Origin: Punica granatum
Lineage: Eukaryota > Streptophyta > Magnoliopsida > Myrtales > Lythraceae
Reading direction: 5' to 3'
DNA: 64,000 bases
NCBI RefSeq assembly: GCF_007655135.1
Contig: NC_045131.1
Location: 8,308,001-8,372,000, forward strand
Part shown: piece by piece, positions 10,542 through 22,830 of the stretch
Layout: the number at the start of each line of letters is the position of its first letter
How positions within the stretch are numbered: the first letter of the stretch is position 1
Translations under genes and position numbers: made by a program
The notes under the pieces: generated by a model
What the model was told of the DNA's origin: nothing
The model's input: only the letters and a program-made list of their open reading frames with translations
Database searches by the model: none

Positions 10542-13500
10542 AGCGTCTGTTGTCCCAACATGTTCATACATTCTTTGTCTCATCGCTATGAATCATGTGA
10601 TTGTTTTCAAAACTTCTTGTTTCCTCAATTTTTGTTCAAAAAATACTTGCATCCTTCGTAAATTTATACCTTTCTTTACCTTTTACTCGCACACTTTTGG
10701 TATTCTCTGTTAGTATGACTTTTTTCAAACATTTTTTACTATTTATTCATTACTTATTCTCAACATTTGTTGTCTCACATGGTCTATCATATTTTGTCTC
10801 AACCGAGTTAAATTTTGTATAATTATTCTAAAATATGACCATTCCCAAAGTGTTTCTCTAATTTTTTTTCTTTTTGCCTTGGTAAATTAATAATATTACC
10901 ACTTTACCATTTTCTCAAATAATATGAATACTATCATATATTGTCAATAGGATGGCATCCTTATATTCGTTTTAATAGAAAAATTAATTTATACATATTA
11001 TTTCTTATGATATTTCGATTTCAAGGTATTCTCTCATACTTCTTCGCTATAAAAAATGCCTAACATGCTCATTCTCATAATTATTCACTCTAACGAACAT
11101 ATCAAACATAAAATATATTCTCCATTTAACGCTCATGGTTTTTCTCTCCTCTTTCCTATTTACATTTGTAATTTTTTTTCTATTTTCTCTTTTGGTTCTC
11201 AATTACTTCTCCTCTTATTTATTCTTATTCTTTGATTTGCTAATAGTTGAAAAAGAATTTTTCATATTCTTTTACCATAATCCTTTTATTTTTCAAGTTT
11301 CAAAAATCAACTTATATCTATTCTTTCTCATGACCTTTGGATTTCAATACACCATTTCATACTTTTTCACTATAAAAACTACCTAACATGTCATTTCTCA
11401 TACTTGTTCACTCTAAAGAACGTACTAAATATGAAATAACTTCTCCATTCAAAGCTCTCGGTTCCTCTCTCTCATTTCCTATTTACATTTGTATCAATGG
11501 ATTTTCAGAATTTATATTAAGAAATTTTAAATATTATTTTATAGATTGATATTTCTGATGAGTTACTAACATATATCCTATAATTAATTCCTTTAAAAAA
11601 TACCGAAGAAATTCATACAATTTTTTTGTGAAATTTTCAAAATTTACATTAATTTATTTAAAAATTATTTAAGACAGTATGTCGTCGGTAAGTTATTTCA
11701 AAATATCAATCAAATTTTTTATAGGATTCCGTGGATACAAAAGCACGCATTGAAAAAAAAAGAAAGAAAGAGAATAAGAGTATCAAAGAAAGGAGATAAT
11801 ATCATTAATTTCTTCTCTTTTTTTATTTTTTTTCTTATCTCATGTTTCTTCTTCTCTCCCTATTCTTATTCTCTTCTTTTTCTTCTATCCACATATATTG
11901 GCTACCATTCTATCCATTATCCGCTAACAATGTTACAAAAACTTATAGTCATTATGTTGTCAATGTCCTCCCTTCACGAGTTCTAGGTACATTTTCGATC
12001 TTAGTCCTTAAAGGTACGTGTGTAAAAAGGGAGAGATAAGTTGCTTTTAATATAAATCTAATATCGATTATCAATATAATTCATCAGTTTGCAACTTAAA
12101 TTAAATTTACTCTTATGCCTTAGGTAGGATCTAAAGTGTGTTTTTTGTTTTCTTATTTTTATTTATGAAGTATAAATTATAATATATAATATGAATTGCT
12201 AAAACAAATTTATATATACATAAAATCTGTCCGATCCACTTCCTTTCAATTTTCTTTCTTTAAAAATTTAACCCGACCCTTAAGGTTTTTGACTTTTGAG
12301 ATTTGTTGATCGATTTGGGTCGGGTTTTTCTGAATTTCGGGTTATGGTTGTCATTGCATGACTATTCCTAAACATAATATTTCTATTAATTATTCTGTAA
12401 ACTTTTATTGAAAATTTGAGTTCACTTCTCTAATTTTTCTTTATTGTATTCTATTGAAATGAAAGATCAAGTAAGAAAAATATATCAACTAGAAATATTT
12501 CCTTGAAATAAATTATTTTTAATTGCATTAATTTCATTTTTTTAAATCATTTCTATTATTTTAGTCGTGCTTATCAAATTTTTACTATCCATACACTAGA
12601 TTTTGCATCAGCTTTACGCGCATTGTAAAAAAACATACTTTAAAATGTTGCCTATGTATTTTCATCATTATATACCATTTGTAATTCTACATAGTTATGC
12701 TATTATTAAAAAAATTTAAAGAAATTGTAATAAAATTGAAAAAAAAAATTATGAAAGAAAAGAAAAGTAACTTAGGTTGAGATAGAGATAGAGTGGGGGT
12801 TGAAGAGAAATAAGTAAAAAAATAGAGTGAAAGATGACACGTGTGAATTGATAGAGGAGCGAAATAAGATAAATGAGTTTAAAATTTGAATAATTTTATA
12901 GTTTTATTCTTACTTTCAGTTTTACTTTTCTTCAATTGAGTAAAAAATAATGGGGAATAATTTGGTAAAATTATACAAAAACTATACATATACTTAGATA
13001 TAGTGATTTCATTAGTCTGCTAATTTTATATATACATTTATGTTGCGCATATGTAAATACTATTATCAATATATATGCATATATAAGTTCCCATATGTAT
13101 ATATGTTTAATATTATTTATTTATTTTATTAAATTACATTAAATATATTTGCAATCTTAGTGTCATATTAGACAAATCCGTTAAAATTGACAGGAAAATG
13201 ATGGCATGCTAGACGTGATACGAAACTCAAAATTTGTAATTTTTCTTACAATTACAAAAATTCATGATAGAAATAAGAAGAAGGGCAAATTTTTTGCTTT
13301 TTTTGGATCAACAACCTTCATAGATATTATTAACTATTTTTTATTTTATTTATTTATAACTTAAAGTAAGAACAGATTTCTGACTAGAAATTATCACAAA
13401 TCCATTCAAAATGAGATGCTATTAATTTACTTATAATTTATATATTCCTTTTTTAAAAGAGTTTTTTTTTTAAAATTTTGAACTCATGAATATATTGTGA

Positions 13501-13594
13501 CCCATTAATTTTTTGCATCATTTTACGAGCATATATTATGTCATTCGAGTATTAAGTAAAGGATTTTCGTGCAATGCACGTGTAAATTCACTAG
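10541..13594. repeat. Right part of the Helitron-like element with internal tandem repeats
   Basis: A block at about 10990-11180 recurs at about 11310-11495 in the same order with moderate divergence. Shared phrases include ACTATAAAAA, CCTAACATG, TTCACTCTAA, TTCTCCATT and CCTATTTACATTTGTA. Shorter relatives (TTTTGTTG-CTCACAT, then CAAC-GAGTTA) occur near 4988 and 10768. The rest is low-complexity AT-rich DNA; open frames here are short and compositionally biased and I do not call genes. Confidence 0.6.
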
Positions 13595-16500
13595 TATTAT
13601 AAATGTTGCCAATTACTTGTCTAAATGATGTATATGAAAGGTTGACATCCGCGATTAACACAAATCACACAAACACACGGACCCTCAAGACACACGACCA
13701 CCTCTTTACCGAATGTGAAAGACATCCACGACCGTGTAGTGTCTGTGTTCGTCAAAATTTGAAGTCGTCCTTCCCGCCCCGAGAACAAAATCATGTTGAA
13801 GCTTCAAATATGATTAGGTTGATGTCTCTAAATTAATATAATATAGATAGAAGAAACTGATCATGAATGGAGGGAAATAGCGATAATTGCTTACAGCTTG
13901 GCGTAATTATCGTCTACAAAAAATGTTTAATTAAAGAAAGACATTAAGGGGGCCCCCAAATGTTAATTTATGGCAGTCAATTGCCTAGGTGACCATTGAA
14001 TTAATTCATGTTTTTCTTAGAGGTTTCTTAGCCAAAATTAAAATGTCAATCATCCATTCCTTCTGAAAATTTCAAGGTTAAAAGTGTTTGCTGGACATCC
14101 TCAATCATAAGGTGTGGGCGACTTTTGCCTGGAGTTTGAATTTAAAATCAAGTTCTGCTAATGACAGATTTATTTATCCTAGAAAAATAGACAAGTAAAT
14201 GGCTTGTAATTGTCTGATTCTCTAGAATGTTGACCCATGAATAATTGGCATGGAAAGCCAGGAAATATTAAAATAATTACGACATTGAGCCTATAACTTA
14301 AAAATACCTATTCCATTAAGAAATCGGCGAGACGTGCTGTCTGGCTCCTTTCCGGCATTCATATCCTACGTCCAGTTTCGAACGGTCTAGGATCTTTATT
14401 GTTAAGTGATATTATTGGGACCTTCACGACTTATCTTTAAACTTTTGATTTGTTATAAGGCTTTAATACCGGTTATCTATCGAGGGGAAAAAATGAAAAG
14501 TTAGTTGAGCAAGCGAGGCATGTTCTATTACGCAACCTAGTATACAAAACTGCTATCCAAGTATCCATGGCGCGTCTTACTACGGGGTCTCTTAAACTAA
14601 TTGAACTAAACACTCTCGACTCTTGATTTTTCAATTACGGCAAAGGAAAGAATTGAAATCGTGATGGAATTACAATTCTGAAATCCGATGTTCAATTCTA
14701 TTTGTTATGATCAGTCCCTGCATTTTGAGTTAATCATCCAAGCAGAAGGGGGGGAAATAAAAGTGAAACGTGATGTCCCACAACATCGATGCTGCACAGA
14801 TAATCATAGAATTAAGGGGGGAAAAAGAAAAGAAAAAGAGCAAAAAGAATAAGACGGGGGGGAACAGTGGGGGCAGTTATGGGCAGTTATGTCAATTTTG
14901 AAAATAAATTATTTTAATTATGGCGAATATATTTGAAAAAAAATAAAAATTGGATGGTGACACCGAGAGATAGAGATAGAGAGAGAGAGAGAGAGAGAGC
15001 GTATGGGAGGGCATTAAGGCATGGCAAATTGGACTTTCTACGGAGAGTCAATGGTCAATGGTCCATTTTGCTCATATGCTGACCTTTCCATTCCCTCCTC
15101 CACTGATAGTGAAATGTCACGATTCGCCCCCCGCTCATTCTTCAAACCCTTTTTTTTTTTTTTTTCTATAGGCAGATATTTTTTTCTTTGAAGACATTGT
15201 TTGGCCATTGTGCATTTTATATCTCCACTCTCTCATGTTTTGCATATGTTAATTAGCTGAGCAATCCAGCAAAAATTTTAGCTAAGTTATCTCATCATGG
15301 CATCCCAAAATGTACACGCGACCGCACGAATCAATAGAGAGGGCCGAATTAATGGCATACAAACTTCATATGAACCGACCGTACTCGGACTGGTCAATCC
15401 GATACATCTTATGATCGGCACCCGCTCTAACTGGACGAAGTCAGTTTTACCTATAACACAACAATGTGAAGCCATGGTGATATTGTACAATTAAGGCCCT
15501 CGGAATCGAGGAGGCATATAAATCAAGGATCATACAGAATTTTTAAAATGTTCACTTTTCAATCAGTGATACGGGGACTTAAAAGTACCGTATGTAGACA
15601 GGACGATCGATTTTCGAGTTTCGCATATAGTGATTGATCGGCAAAACATATAGAAACAAATCGTAGATCTGATTATTTCATAGGATGCGCATGGAAACCT
15701 AGACATTTTTTTCTTTCTTTCTTTCTTTCGTTGAAAGAGACGGTGGGTGCAGGACGAGATTCGAGAAGAGAAGAGGGCCAGGGCGAGACAGTGAAACGGC
15801 CGACACGGGGTGGATTCTTGGACGTGACGACGACGTGTCGTGCAGCTTTTCTTTTTAACCCCCAACATTTAAAACGATATCTTCCGTATCTTAACGGCAT
15901 TCATTCATTCTCATCTCTCATGCATTCATTCATTAACCTACTACCATACGAAGATTCTTTTTTCCTCATATATATTATGTGAATTAAAAAAAAAAATTTG
16001 TTCTTGCCTTCGTCGTTACATTACAGACCTCCACATCTTCTTGGAAAATTCCCCCCCCCTTCGATTTGGGAACTTGCCATTGGAAGGATGGGGACCTTTG
16101 CTTGGTGCTTTGGGTTGATGTAGTCGTTGGCATTAGGCGCACGCGATAAGACCTATTTGTATAGGTGAGTCCGGGAGGTGTCGCCTCATGCCCGCCTCGT
16201 TAAGGAAATCGAACTAAAGTTCAACTCTGCAAGTTTGTGTTACCCGTGAGTCACGTTATGGTCCTCGGACATAGTGGTATCCTATCCTCTAACGGATTAC
16301 ATCGTGATTTGATCATTTGTAAGGAGACAACGATCTCTCGCGATTGTCGTTGTCCTCTTGCAAGCATCAACAATCTTGGAACTTTATTTTTTTTATTCTT
16401 AATTAGAACTAATGATCTAAGATACAAATGCACTCTGATCATTGCAAAAGTCAATTTACTTTGCTAAGTTATAACCGTGAGTAGAATAAAAAATGATTTG

Positions 16501-18000
16501 ACACTTCTTCTTCTTTTAAGTAAATTCTCTAGTTTAAATCTTGTAAATGTAAAAAATCCACAATTTCAAGAGTTTTATTTCTTATGGACCGACTAGAATA
16601 ATCGTTGAACCCTTTAAATTTCGGAATATCAAGCGGTGAAAAGTTAAAATTACTTGCCAAGTCCTTTTTACGTTGGTTCCATTAATAACAAAGGAGGGCC
16701 CACCCATCGCCAAAGACTTCCTGCAGAGCCTCGTTTTGACTTAGTGGGCCGAAACATATCACCAGGCCCAACCTCTCCATCACAGAATTAATTATGCGAA
16801 CTGTCTTTAACATATCAATAAATGACTTCCTTGACTTGCCCAACATGTCTTTAATCTTCACTTAATTGCTTTTGATGTTTGCGGGAGTTCTAAATCAAAT
16901 TAATCGCTAAGTGCATGTCGTTGTCGGCAAAGATCAGTCGAAGTCCAACAGATTTTGGCCGAGCTTGTTTGACAAGTTCAGCAGATATCACGAATTCTTT
17001 AATAAAGTCGTGAGTGTGACAAGGATACATCATGAGGGCAACGATGATGAGGGTAGAACGAATACACTTCATTAAGGATCTGTGATGATCCAAATCTTGT
17101 GTTTTTTTAAAGATATTTGTAACCGTGTGATAAGACTCGTTCTCTAGTCATCATCCACGAGTCCCGTATACGAAGCTCTCAGACAACCGAAGGCGAGAGT
17201 AGAATATATGCTTCTACAAGCCTTCTGTAGGTTCGACGGGGAGGAGAGGTTTTTTGCTTCGGAATTCCGATGTCTGTAAACAAGACGAGAGATCTCCAAA
17301 ATCATAAGCTTGCGGGTTTTATACATGATGATGATGCCAAAATTGTATTAACTGTGATGCGAATCGTAGAGTTGCATATAAGTTGATCCTTGCTAACCAC
17401 TAGCGCCTTATAGCCTTGGTCATTGTTACATCATATGAAAATATGAGTTTTTTTTTTAAAAAAATAACTTCAAAGAGACAATAATTGAGAAAAAAAAAAA
17501 GTACGTAACTCAAAAAGTTGCAAGCTAGGTAAAATCTACCAAAGGGTCAAAAAGTTAGCATTAATAATTAAAAAAAAAAAGGATAAGGAAAGGGAAAGCT
17601 GCTCCTGTGGTATCTTTCTGTTTGGGCAAGACAAGTAGTACAGAACTCATCCGACTTTGAAGATTGAACATGATTTCGGGATGATTTTCGGACTAAGACC
17701 TATGATTTCGGGAGAGAGCAGCCCTGGCCTGCCTAACCGGGACTTCCCACTCGACTCTAATTCATCTAGAAAATCGTGTCCGAGTTCGACTCGTTTGTTT
17801 GGAGTTTGCCAAAGTGGATATCTTTTCATGCAAATAATGCGAGTCTTAGGACACGAGAAAATATTTAACGAGTATTACTCATTCATTTTAAATGAATAAG
17901 AATCAATTAAGATATTTATAAGTGAGAAACTGTAAGCCTATTGTGGGATAAGTTTCTCACTTTTCGGGAATTTTCATGGGGGGATTGATTCATCCCAAAC
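13595..18000. other. Intergenic DNA without a recognised gene
   Basis: AT-rich sequence with a (GA)n tract near 14977-15000, T-runs near 15150 and a TTTC tetranucleotide run near 15710-15729. A block near 16545-16600 (TGTAAATG-AAAAAATCCAC, then TTATGGACCGACT) resembles one at 30194-30245, which points to a dispersed repeat family. Open frames here show no recognisable protein. Confidence 0.55.
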
Positions 18001-18003
18001 ATC

Positions 18004-18210
18004 TTTCACGTGTCTTTCCATGTAGCAGATGCCGAAATTGGCAGCAGAACTTCTGCAGGAAGGACAATAATGGTCTTGCTTCTTGGACTTTCAATAGGAA
18101 CAACCTTTTCTTCTGTTCCCGTTCTTGCCGAGACCATTATTGCTATCTTGTTCTACTTTGGTCTTTTCGGTGTAAGAACAACAATCAAACAAGCTTTAGG
18201 AAATTTTTAC
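18004..18210 (+). pseudogene. Possible membrane-protein exon remnant (weak GDT1/UPF0016-like resemblance)
   Basis: One frame reads LLLGLSIGTTFSSVPVL, then IIAILFYFGLFGVRTTIKQAL. This is a hydrophobic, slightly amphipathic stretch unlike the surrounding non-coding DNA. It loosely recalls a hydrophobic segment of chloroplast GDT1-like (UPF0016) ion transporters, in which a short loop separates a Gly-rich helix from a 'LLxFFGLxxIKxA' helix. The conserved E-x-G-D signature of that family is absent, and the frame soon runs into unrelated sequence. If real it is a single broken exon; it could equally be chance. Confidence 0.22.
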
Positions 18211-18770
18211 GTACCAGCAATGCATAGGATTCCACGAGGCTCCTCCAAACCCGTAAACGATAAGCTGCTGCTGGAAATCAAGAAACAGAAATCTGCGCAT
18301 TATCTGATTTTACATTTCAGAAGTAAACGCAAGGCATTCCTGCACAATGATCTTGGTATGGTCATTCGCTGTCGCCTCCTCACTTGCAGTACTTTAACCC
18401 CATCAACCGCGTCAAGACTGTCTGATCCCGACATTTTTTTTTTCGAAACTTCCAAAACATTGGAAGCAGCACAAAACATATTGATCGACTACAATTTGAA
18501 CAAGTGAATTCGAAAGGTATAATAGATAAATAACACGTATATTAGTCAATGTTATTTTTCTTTACACATTGTTTGATTCCGGTACAGTAGCGCAGCTTGC
18601 ATAAAAAAGGTAGAAATACTGAACGAGTGTCCTGCCAATAGTAAATATTCACATCAGAAGACCTGTCTCGAACATTAGGCGATTATGGACACGAGATGCG
18701 ATTCCAATCTCATTTGTTCTCTAAATATCCTTACGAGCTGAAGATAACTAAAAATTCTATAGACGAGAAC

Positions 18771-21568
18771 TCAAACTCTCCCGACTGGAGAAAGAGGAGG
18801 ACAGGGTGCATATTTCTCGGGCCCTTCCCTCTGGAATATCAAGGGGGCCTTCAGAGCTCCATTTCTGCTGAGAGTTGGTTCCTGCTGTGCGTTCACTCCA
18901 GACAAACAATTAGCTTCTGGCGAACCAGGCAGTCCCTGACAGCTTATGAAAGCCACGCAGATTGAAAATGCTTGTAAAAGAGACATCGATGAATCAAATT
19001 CGATGGAGTAGATCCCTTTCCTAAATGGCGTCAAACTGAATTTCGGCCTGCTCGATTGAGCTTCCCCCTGCACAATGTAGAACAAGTTGGAAAAATCAAC
19101 GAAGGAAACGATTGGATTGGAGACAAACTGCCAACTAAATGCACGTCAAGTACCTGAGCAAATAGTTCGAGATGATCCGAGGTTGAACAGTTTTTCAATT
19201 TATTTGCATTTTTACGGCAAATATTCTGATTAGAGAGCATGTGCAATGTGCACCCAACATCCCAACCTCCACAATCACACGATCCGCCTGATTTCCATCT
19301 ATCAATCAGTGGTGAAGGTTCCCCTTTGTCAGGAACCCCATGAACACCTCCTGGGAGAATCACCGTGACAGAATTTGGATCACTATTTTCATTAGCAGAG
19401 ATCTTGAACACAATGGCGGCAAGTTCCTTGTTGGGATTGGAGTTTGCTGGCTGTTTATCTGCCTGTCTTGAGTCAACACTGAACAAGACACACTCTGTGG
19501 TAATAATCTGCTGGTTCAAGCTCTTCAAGGTCCGATCAAGGCAGGGACTGGACAGCTTCATCTGACCAACAACATTGTATGCAAAATCTCCTCCCTTGGC
19601 TTTGTTGCCTTGACCAATCCAACTAATACTCTTCTTTTTAATTTCATTAACCGAGTAAAATGTGCAACTCCTGAAAGAACCATCCTTTCGAGCAGACACT
19701 GAATTAGAGACAGTCGCTGCAAGAACGTCGCTGCTGTTATCAACCACGAACTTAAACAATGGGCTCCCATTCTTAATTGTGAGCTGCAGAAGAGCTTGGA
19801 CAGTGAACTTCTCATGCTTCTCATGGAGAAGTGGCCCCGTAGGATTCACTGGTTTCAGAGGCTGAATATTTTCAGCAGAATGGTGAGAGCGCATCGACCT
19901 CGATTTCAGCAATGGGTCTAATAATCTTCGTAGCGGGCTAGATCTGCCTCTGGTCAAAGAATTTGCTTTCTCCTGATTTGAAATGTTGCCACAACTAGTA
20001 TCTTCATTGGTCACTGGACCAGACTTGGCGCTTATGTAGGTCGGACCCAATTGTGGGACTGACGTTGTTTCCTTGAAGCTAAAGCTCCTTGTCATGCGAC
20101 CTAAGCTAAAGCTAAATCTGCGGTTTGGTGATGAATTTCTGCTTCTCCTGGCTTCTTGTTCAGGGCTTTCCCGTTCCCCAATTTTCAGTTCAGCAGCTAA
20201 ATCTAAACTTGCAGCTTTACTGTTTGACCCATGCCTTTTGGCATATTTGAATGGTCTAACACTTTGAAGCTCATCTGATGCTGGCTCAACTGTCGGAGAA
20301 ACGGTCTCACTTTGCATCGCAACTTGAGATGGAAGTGGGCACGACTTCGGAATTTCCGAGAATATAGGCCCTGAATGAAGTTCCCCTGAAGAAAAGGAAT
20401 CAGAAAAGCTACTCCAATTTGGTTCTGTCGAACAGGGAGCAGATGGTATCCTTTTCTCATTTTTCTTGAGCACATCTGGAATGCTCTGTGGAAATCTTTT
20501 TGGTAGTAGAAGAACAATGCTTTTTTGCTTCCTGTGACGGGGCTGATGAGAAACCTCTTCATCTAACTCTTGGGCCTTCTCTACTCTTTCCTTAGTTTCA
20601 CCATTAAGAGGGCCCATTTGTTCCCCCGATCGGGATAATTTAGAAAATGAGGAGGCTCCAGCATCTGCAAAATTTCTTCCCTCTTGATCAGTCTTTCGGA
20701 CATCCGCTTTGCTCGATCCTGTTGCTTTCTTGACAGGTGCAGACGATTTGACCGTCTTCAAATCAATTTCTTGACTTAAATCTTTTCTGTTCCCACACTC
20801 ACCAACTGTAACCTGAGCCCTATTTCTTCCGGAAGAGCTACTTGCTGAAAGTATCTTTTTGTCATGGTCCAAGTGTATCTTTGGAACACTCGCACAATCT
20901 TGAGAGTGCGTGACCTTGTTTTTAACTGGTTTCAGGTACTGGCTGCCGCCATCTTTATGAAATGAGCAAGGGCTGGAGTTAAGAGGACCCTTCAAAGCAC
21001 TTCTCTGGGTGGGAGTCTTCGTGGAGAGTGCAGTGGGTAAGCTAGAAGGCACCCTCGCGACACTCGACGACTTATTACCACCAGAAAATGACGAAGTGAC
21101 GGCGCCACCTCTTTTGACGTCACCCTTTTGGTTGAGCTTCCATTTCTCCAGGCGTGTCCAATCAAGAACTCCAACACTCAACACCTTCTCCTGAAAGTTG
21201 TCACTTCTATCAATCCGCTGGAGATACGCCGGCAAATTGGACATGTGCTTGACGAGCTCATCATCAGCGGTAGTCATCCCCTTAACAGGCTGCCTGGGAC
21301 GGCTTTCAAAGATTTTCTGGTGGACCCCCCGATCATCTACATCCTGTCTTCGTTCCCGGTGACGATGAATGAACGGCGGAGCTAGGCAGTTTTCTGCCTT
21401 TAGCTTCTCCGGGAACTTGATAGTTTCGGTCCCTCGAGGCGATAAAATCCTCTCCTTTCCTTTCCTCGAGCTCTGCTGGGGGTGTGAACTTCTCTTTAGC
21501 TCATTGTCTCGTCCAATGTTCCGAGCAGCGCTTGAATACCCAGCACCATATTTAACATCAGGAGCCAT
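18771..21568 (-). CDS. DUF3527-domain protein
   Basis: Two coding exons, 21568..19154 (805 codons) and 19067..18771 (98 codons plus stop), separated by an 86-bp GT-AG intron in phase 0, give 903 residues. Without splicing, the frame would run through the intron and lose the conserved C-terminus. The first 550 residues are Ser/Lys-rich and low in order, with a short conserved start (LPAYLQRIDRSD, VLDWTRLEKWK). The C-terminal third (about 580-895) is the plant DUF3527 domain: QALLQLTIKNGSPLFKF, TFYSVNEIKKKS, YNVVGQMKLS, ELAAIVFKI, GGWDVGCTLH, then FSLTPFRKGIYSIEF and LLQAFSICVAFIS across the intron. The biochemical function of this family is not known to me; conserved Cys/Gly motifs near GGSCDCGGWDVGC suggest a folded domain. 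The ATG follows a predicted 5'-UTR intron. Confidence 0.88.
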
Positions 21569-21580
21569 GTGGAAAATTTG

Positions 21581-22346
21581 CTGTCAGCAATCGAGAAAGA
21601 GAGACATTCTTCTTAGAATTCAATGCTGCAAATTCATATAGGAAGACATTAGCGGGTAGATGAGGAAAATAATATGGGCAGAAGAAATTCAAAAGGTTCT
21701 CCAGGTAAACCGCATGAACTCAGAAGGCAAACGGAAAGGCAACAACCATTAACCAGAAAAACAACCAGCCGCGTATAAATCACCCGACGAACAAAACGTG
21801 CCCAACTCCGAGACAATGCAGGAAATCTTTACCCGGCGAAAAAAAGAAGAAAAACCAGAAATGCACCGTCGAAAAATCCCAAAAATGCCGCAAGAAAGGG
21901 AAAGGAAACAAATAATGCCGAAAAGGAAAATATTTTATAAGGAATAATTAAGCTAACAGCATGCTTAGCGTGACCGTCTAAGCTTGAAGATTCCAACTAT
22001 GGATTCAAGTGTTCACACTGTTCAGAAGGAAAAGCACCCTGATTTACTATCCAAGTCCATGACGAAGAAGCTACTGAAGCATATACCTTCGCCTTACATT
22101 CACTCGAACCAATCTTCCTAAAAGAAGCAGCAATCCATGGGGAAATCCACAAGATGAAGCACAGTAATGATAGAGCTGATGCCAGAGATTCACAGATCTA
22201 CGAAAAAGCTACGGATAAATGCTCCCATTTTGATAGCCACAGATATTAAGCAGCCACAGAATCATCATCGGGAAAAGACGGAAACGGACAATCTGCAATA
22301 AATGCAGCGGAAAAGGAACGGATGAGTGATGACGAGTTTCACTTAC
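21581..22346 (-). other. 5'-UTR intron of the DUF3527 gene
   Basis: A strong donor (CCG|GTAAGTG, 22346 downward) and an acceptor with a pyrimidine tract (TCTCTCTTTCTC, then GACAG ending at 21581) lie just upstream of the ATG at 21568. The intron would be 766 nt. Leader introns of this kind are common in this gene class. The leader exon and start region lie in about 22347-22750. Confidence 0.6.
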
Positions 22347-22349
22347 CGG

Positions 22350-22830
22350 AGAATGTACGGACATAGCAGGCACGCGGGTGGCCGAGGGACGCCAATCCCG
22401 ATGAAGATCTCCAGCTATTGCCGCCACTCCTCGCACAATGTGGATTGGAAGCGAAGGAAGGTATTGAATGTAAATGCAGTGTTAAATGCTGGGTTACCAG
22501 CAGAGTGTGGGGGAGGCTTCAAGGAGCAGGCAATGGCTTCAGAGCCCGGGAAAGAGGACGGGGTTTCTGCTCTGCTTGCAGAGAGGAAGAAGACGAAAGG
22601 TTTCTGCTCCGCTGTGCTCTCCTTACTCTCTCTCTCTACTTTCTCTCTCTTTGACCTGCCAGCGAAATGGAGAGGGAGGGAGGGATCGTGATGACGGAGA
22701 TGGAGGGAGAGGGAAATATGATGGAATGATGTCCCGCGAGGGGCCGTTTCGTTTTCAATCGGACGGTTAAGGATGGATGGGGACAAACCATTAACCTTTC
22801 GGACCCCCCGAAGTTTCACCATCTCTTCAC
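22350..22830 (-). promoter_or_regulatory. Leader exon and start region of the DUF3527 gene
   Basis: GC-richer than its surroundings, with C/T-rich tracts on the minus strand (CTCCCTCCATCTCC, TCCCTCCCTCCCTC) typical of TATA-less plant promoters. Overlapping open frames on both strands reflect this composition rather than genes. No clear TATA box was found. Confidence 0.45.

Larger units (their letters stand above)
4793..13594 (+). mobile_element. Helitron-like non-autonomous element (interrupted by a LINE)
   Basis: The 5' end begins TCTATATCCATAC directly after an A (4792). The 3' end carries a hairpin CGTGC-AAT-GCACG (13568-13580), then 14 nt ending in CTAG (13591-13594), followed by T. This matches the Helitron pattern: 5' TC, 3' hairpin close to CTRR, and insertion between A and T with no target duplication. 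Removing the LINE and one duplicated target copy leaves about 3.36 kb, AT-rich, with no Rep/helicase coding sequence, so it would depend on an element elsewhere. The element at 53963-56788 shares the first eight bases and the same hairpin core, which supports both calls. The 5' limit is less certain than the 3' limit. Confidence 0.6.

Noticed and set aside
22326..22822. Overlapping 78-135 codon frames on both strands
   Set aside because: They lie in the GC-rich leader and promoter of the DUF3527 gene and reflect composition.
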